NCBI GenBank assembly: GCA_030042335.1
Contig: JASHZW010000162.1
Span: forward strand, 1 to 6,300
Origin: Nitrososphaerales archaeon
GTDB lineage: Archaea; Thermoproteota; Nitrososphaeria; Nitrososphaerales; UBA183
Reading direction: 5' to 3'
Length of the DNA stretch: 6,300 nt
The notes under the pieces were generated by a model. The model searched no databases, was not told the origin of the DNA, and worked only from the letters and a program-made list of their open reading frames with translations. The translations under genes and the position numbers were made by a program. Shown here one piece after another: positions 5,115 through 6,300 of the stretch. Every line of letters begins with the position of its first letter. Positions within the stretch are counted from its first letter, which is position 1.

Positions 5115-6300
5115 GCGGTAGAGGAGCATCCGTATCCACGTCGGGAGGAACGACTTGTCCGGATAATACAGGAAGAACCAGAGGAAGACCCCGGCGAGGA
5201 GGATGTAGGCGACCTCCCTGGGGAACCACTTCCTCGTCAGGATGTAGGCACCACCGATACAGATGGCCGGGATCGCGGGCAGGAGGTAGAAGGGATAGGT
5301 CACCCTGCCGTACTCGTACAGGGCGAAATAGGGGAAGTACGTGAAGACGAACCACAACAGGGCGAAGCCGGCGAGCTTGAAAGACGGGTCGGCCATCAGG
5401 GACGTCTGAACCGGCTCTTCGGGCTCCTGCGGAGCCTCTACCATCAGGGGGGCATCGTCAGAGGAGAGGTCGGCCCCGGCCACGGATGTCGGCGCGATGA
5501 CGGGAGGTCTCCAGCGCCACCTCTTGTACGCGAGGTAGACGACGTAGGGGGCCCAGAGGTACGTCAACCAGATCTCGAAGAAGTTAGGGGTGCCCCAGTA
5601 CCCGATGGCTATGTACACCGGCACGTTGTTCACGAGCTCGGTCGAGACGTAGTACCCCACGGCGGAGTAGTACGTCATCCAATCGAACGGTGTTATGGGA
5701 GTGCCGAAGGCGCTGTCGATCCAACCGACGCCCTTTAGCGAACTTCCGTAGCTCAGGATGTAGTCGATGTCGTTGACGAAGGTATGCAGGCTACTGTTGC
5801 CGAACAGGCTGACATAGACCTGCAAACCTGCGCAGAAGACCACCGTCGCCATCCCGAAGATGACGATGGAGGAGAGGAATCGGTGCAGCCTCTTCCCGCT
5901 CCCGAAGAAGAGATTGTACACTGCGAGAAACGCGACGAGGAAGACGGCCGTCTCCTTGCAGAGGAAGGCTATGCCGAGGAGGAAGCCCGAGACCACGTAC
6001 CTGTTGAACTTCCAAAAGTGAAAGTCCCCCAGGTAGATCAGGAACGCGAGAAGCGCGAAGAATATCCCCTGCACGTCTATCACTGCCATGCTCGAGTGGA
6101 CGAAGAAGAGCGTCTCGAAGGCGAGCAGGAACGCTGCGAAGAGCGAGAGTGTCGAGTCCTTGGTCACACGCCAGCAGATCGCGAAGAGGACGGGGACGGA
6201 CGCGGTGCCCAGAAGGACCACGAAGAACCTCCAGCCGAAGTCGTTGTTTCCGAACAGCACGATGCCGGCGGCGATGAACGCCTTGGAGAGGAACGGATGC
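5112..6300 (-). CDS. PMT/ArnT-like (GT39-type) membrane glycosyltransferase, N-terminus outside the window
   Basis: The reading frame runs off the window edge; 395 residues are visible. A GTG at 6260 is internal, because the frame continues upstream with HPFLSKAFIAAGI, the conserved HPxLxK-like start of a PMT-family segment, leading into LFGNNDFGWR. About eight or nine hydrophobic helices follow. Family-like features (numbered from GTG 6260) are HSSMAVIDVQGIFFALLAF (55-73), GIAFLCKETAVF (96-107) and YPFYLLPAIPAICIG (322-336). An outer loop spans about 155-225. Such enzymes move a sugar from a polyprenyl/dolichyl phosphate donor onto protein or lipid at the outer face of the membrane. The catalytic acidic residue of the first outer loop lies upstream and cannot be checked. 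Residues about 251-295 (5376-5510) form a hydrophilic Pro/Asp/Glu-rich stretch between helices, probably a flexible cytosolic linker. The donor and acceptor are unknown. Confidence 0.75.
   Translation of the reverse strand, partial: HPFLSKAFIAAGIVLFGNNDFGWRFFVVLLGTASVPVLFAICWRVTKDSTLSLFAAFLLAFETLFFVHSSMAVIDVQGIFFALLAFLIYLGDFHFWKFNRYVVSGFLLGIAFLCKETAVFLVAFLAVYNLFFGSGKRLHRFLSSIVIFGMATVVFCAGLQVYVSLFGNSSLHTFVNDIDYILSYGSSLKGVGWIDSAFGTPITPFDWMTYYSAVGYYVSTELVNNVPVYIAIGYWGTPNFFEIWLTYLWAPYVVYLAYKRWRWRPPVIAPTSVAGADLSSDDAPLMVEAPQEPEEPVQTSLMADPSFKLAGFALLWFVFTYFPYFALYEYGRVTYPFYLLPAIPAICIGGAYILTRKWFPREVAYILLAGVFLWFFLYYPDKSFLPTWIRMLLYR

Noticed and set aside
5034..5738. 234-codon plus-strand frame divergent from the regulator
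   Set aside because: It reads through the antisense of the membrane glycosyltransferase; the peptide is charged and motif-free, while the minus strand gives clear transmembrane segments.

Overview
The window reads as part of a GC-rich archaeal chromosome. The signs are an F420-type luciferase-like oxidoreductase, a standalone ADP-dependent NAD(P)HX dehydratase, a phosphoribosyltransferase fused to a helix-turn-helix (a layout known from archaeal GfcR-type regulators), a PMT-family membrane glycosyltransferase, heavy use of AGG (Arg) and ATA (Ile) codons, and tightly packed genes. A heterotrophic member of the Thermoproteota/Nitrososphaeria-like archaea would fit, but no marker gene here fixes the lineage.

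Plus strand, 1-3421: a run of four genes. It opens with the C-terminus of a glutamate-1-semialdehyde aminomutase (HemL-like). Next comes an F420-dependent glucose-6-phosphate-dehydrogenase-like enzyme, whose first beta strand lies upstream of the first ATG and which probably starts at CTG 196. It is followed by an enolase-superfamily sugar-acid dehydratase. The last gene is a zinc-dependent medium-chain dehydrogenase that overlaps the dehydratase by 4 nt (GTGA). Dehydratase plus zinc dehydrogenase matches the enzyme pair used in non-phosphorylative Entner-Doudoroff/Weimberg-type sugar oxidation in archaea such as Sulfolobus (aldose to aldonate to 2-keto-3-deoxy-aldonate). The F420 enzyme lacks all three phosphate-anchoring residues of Mycobacterium Fgd, so it may oxidise an unphosphorylated substrate in the same route.

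Minus strand, 3424-5034: a two-gene unit. The HTH-PRTase regulator comes first and nnrD follows with no gap. nnrD converges on the dehydrogenase gene with only 2 bp between the stop codons. The regulator resembles GfcR, which controls sugar catabolism in haloarchaea, so the adjacent sugar genes are natural candidate targets.

Minus strand, 5112-6300: the C-terminal ~395 residues of a multi-pass PMT/ArnT-like (GT39-type) glycosyltransferase. Its N-terminus lies beyond the window.

The non-coding signals sit in the junctions. A shared TAGAGGCG ribosome-binding element precedes both the F420 enzyme and the dehydratase. A perfect 8-bp inverted repeat can hide the dehydratase ribosome-binding site and also flanks a TATA-like box. 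The regulator's start region has a duplicated 9-mer and a short dyad. I saw no tRNA, rRNA, CRISPR array or mobile element.
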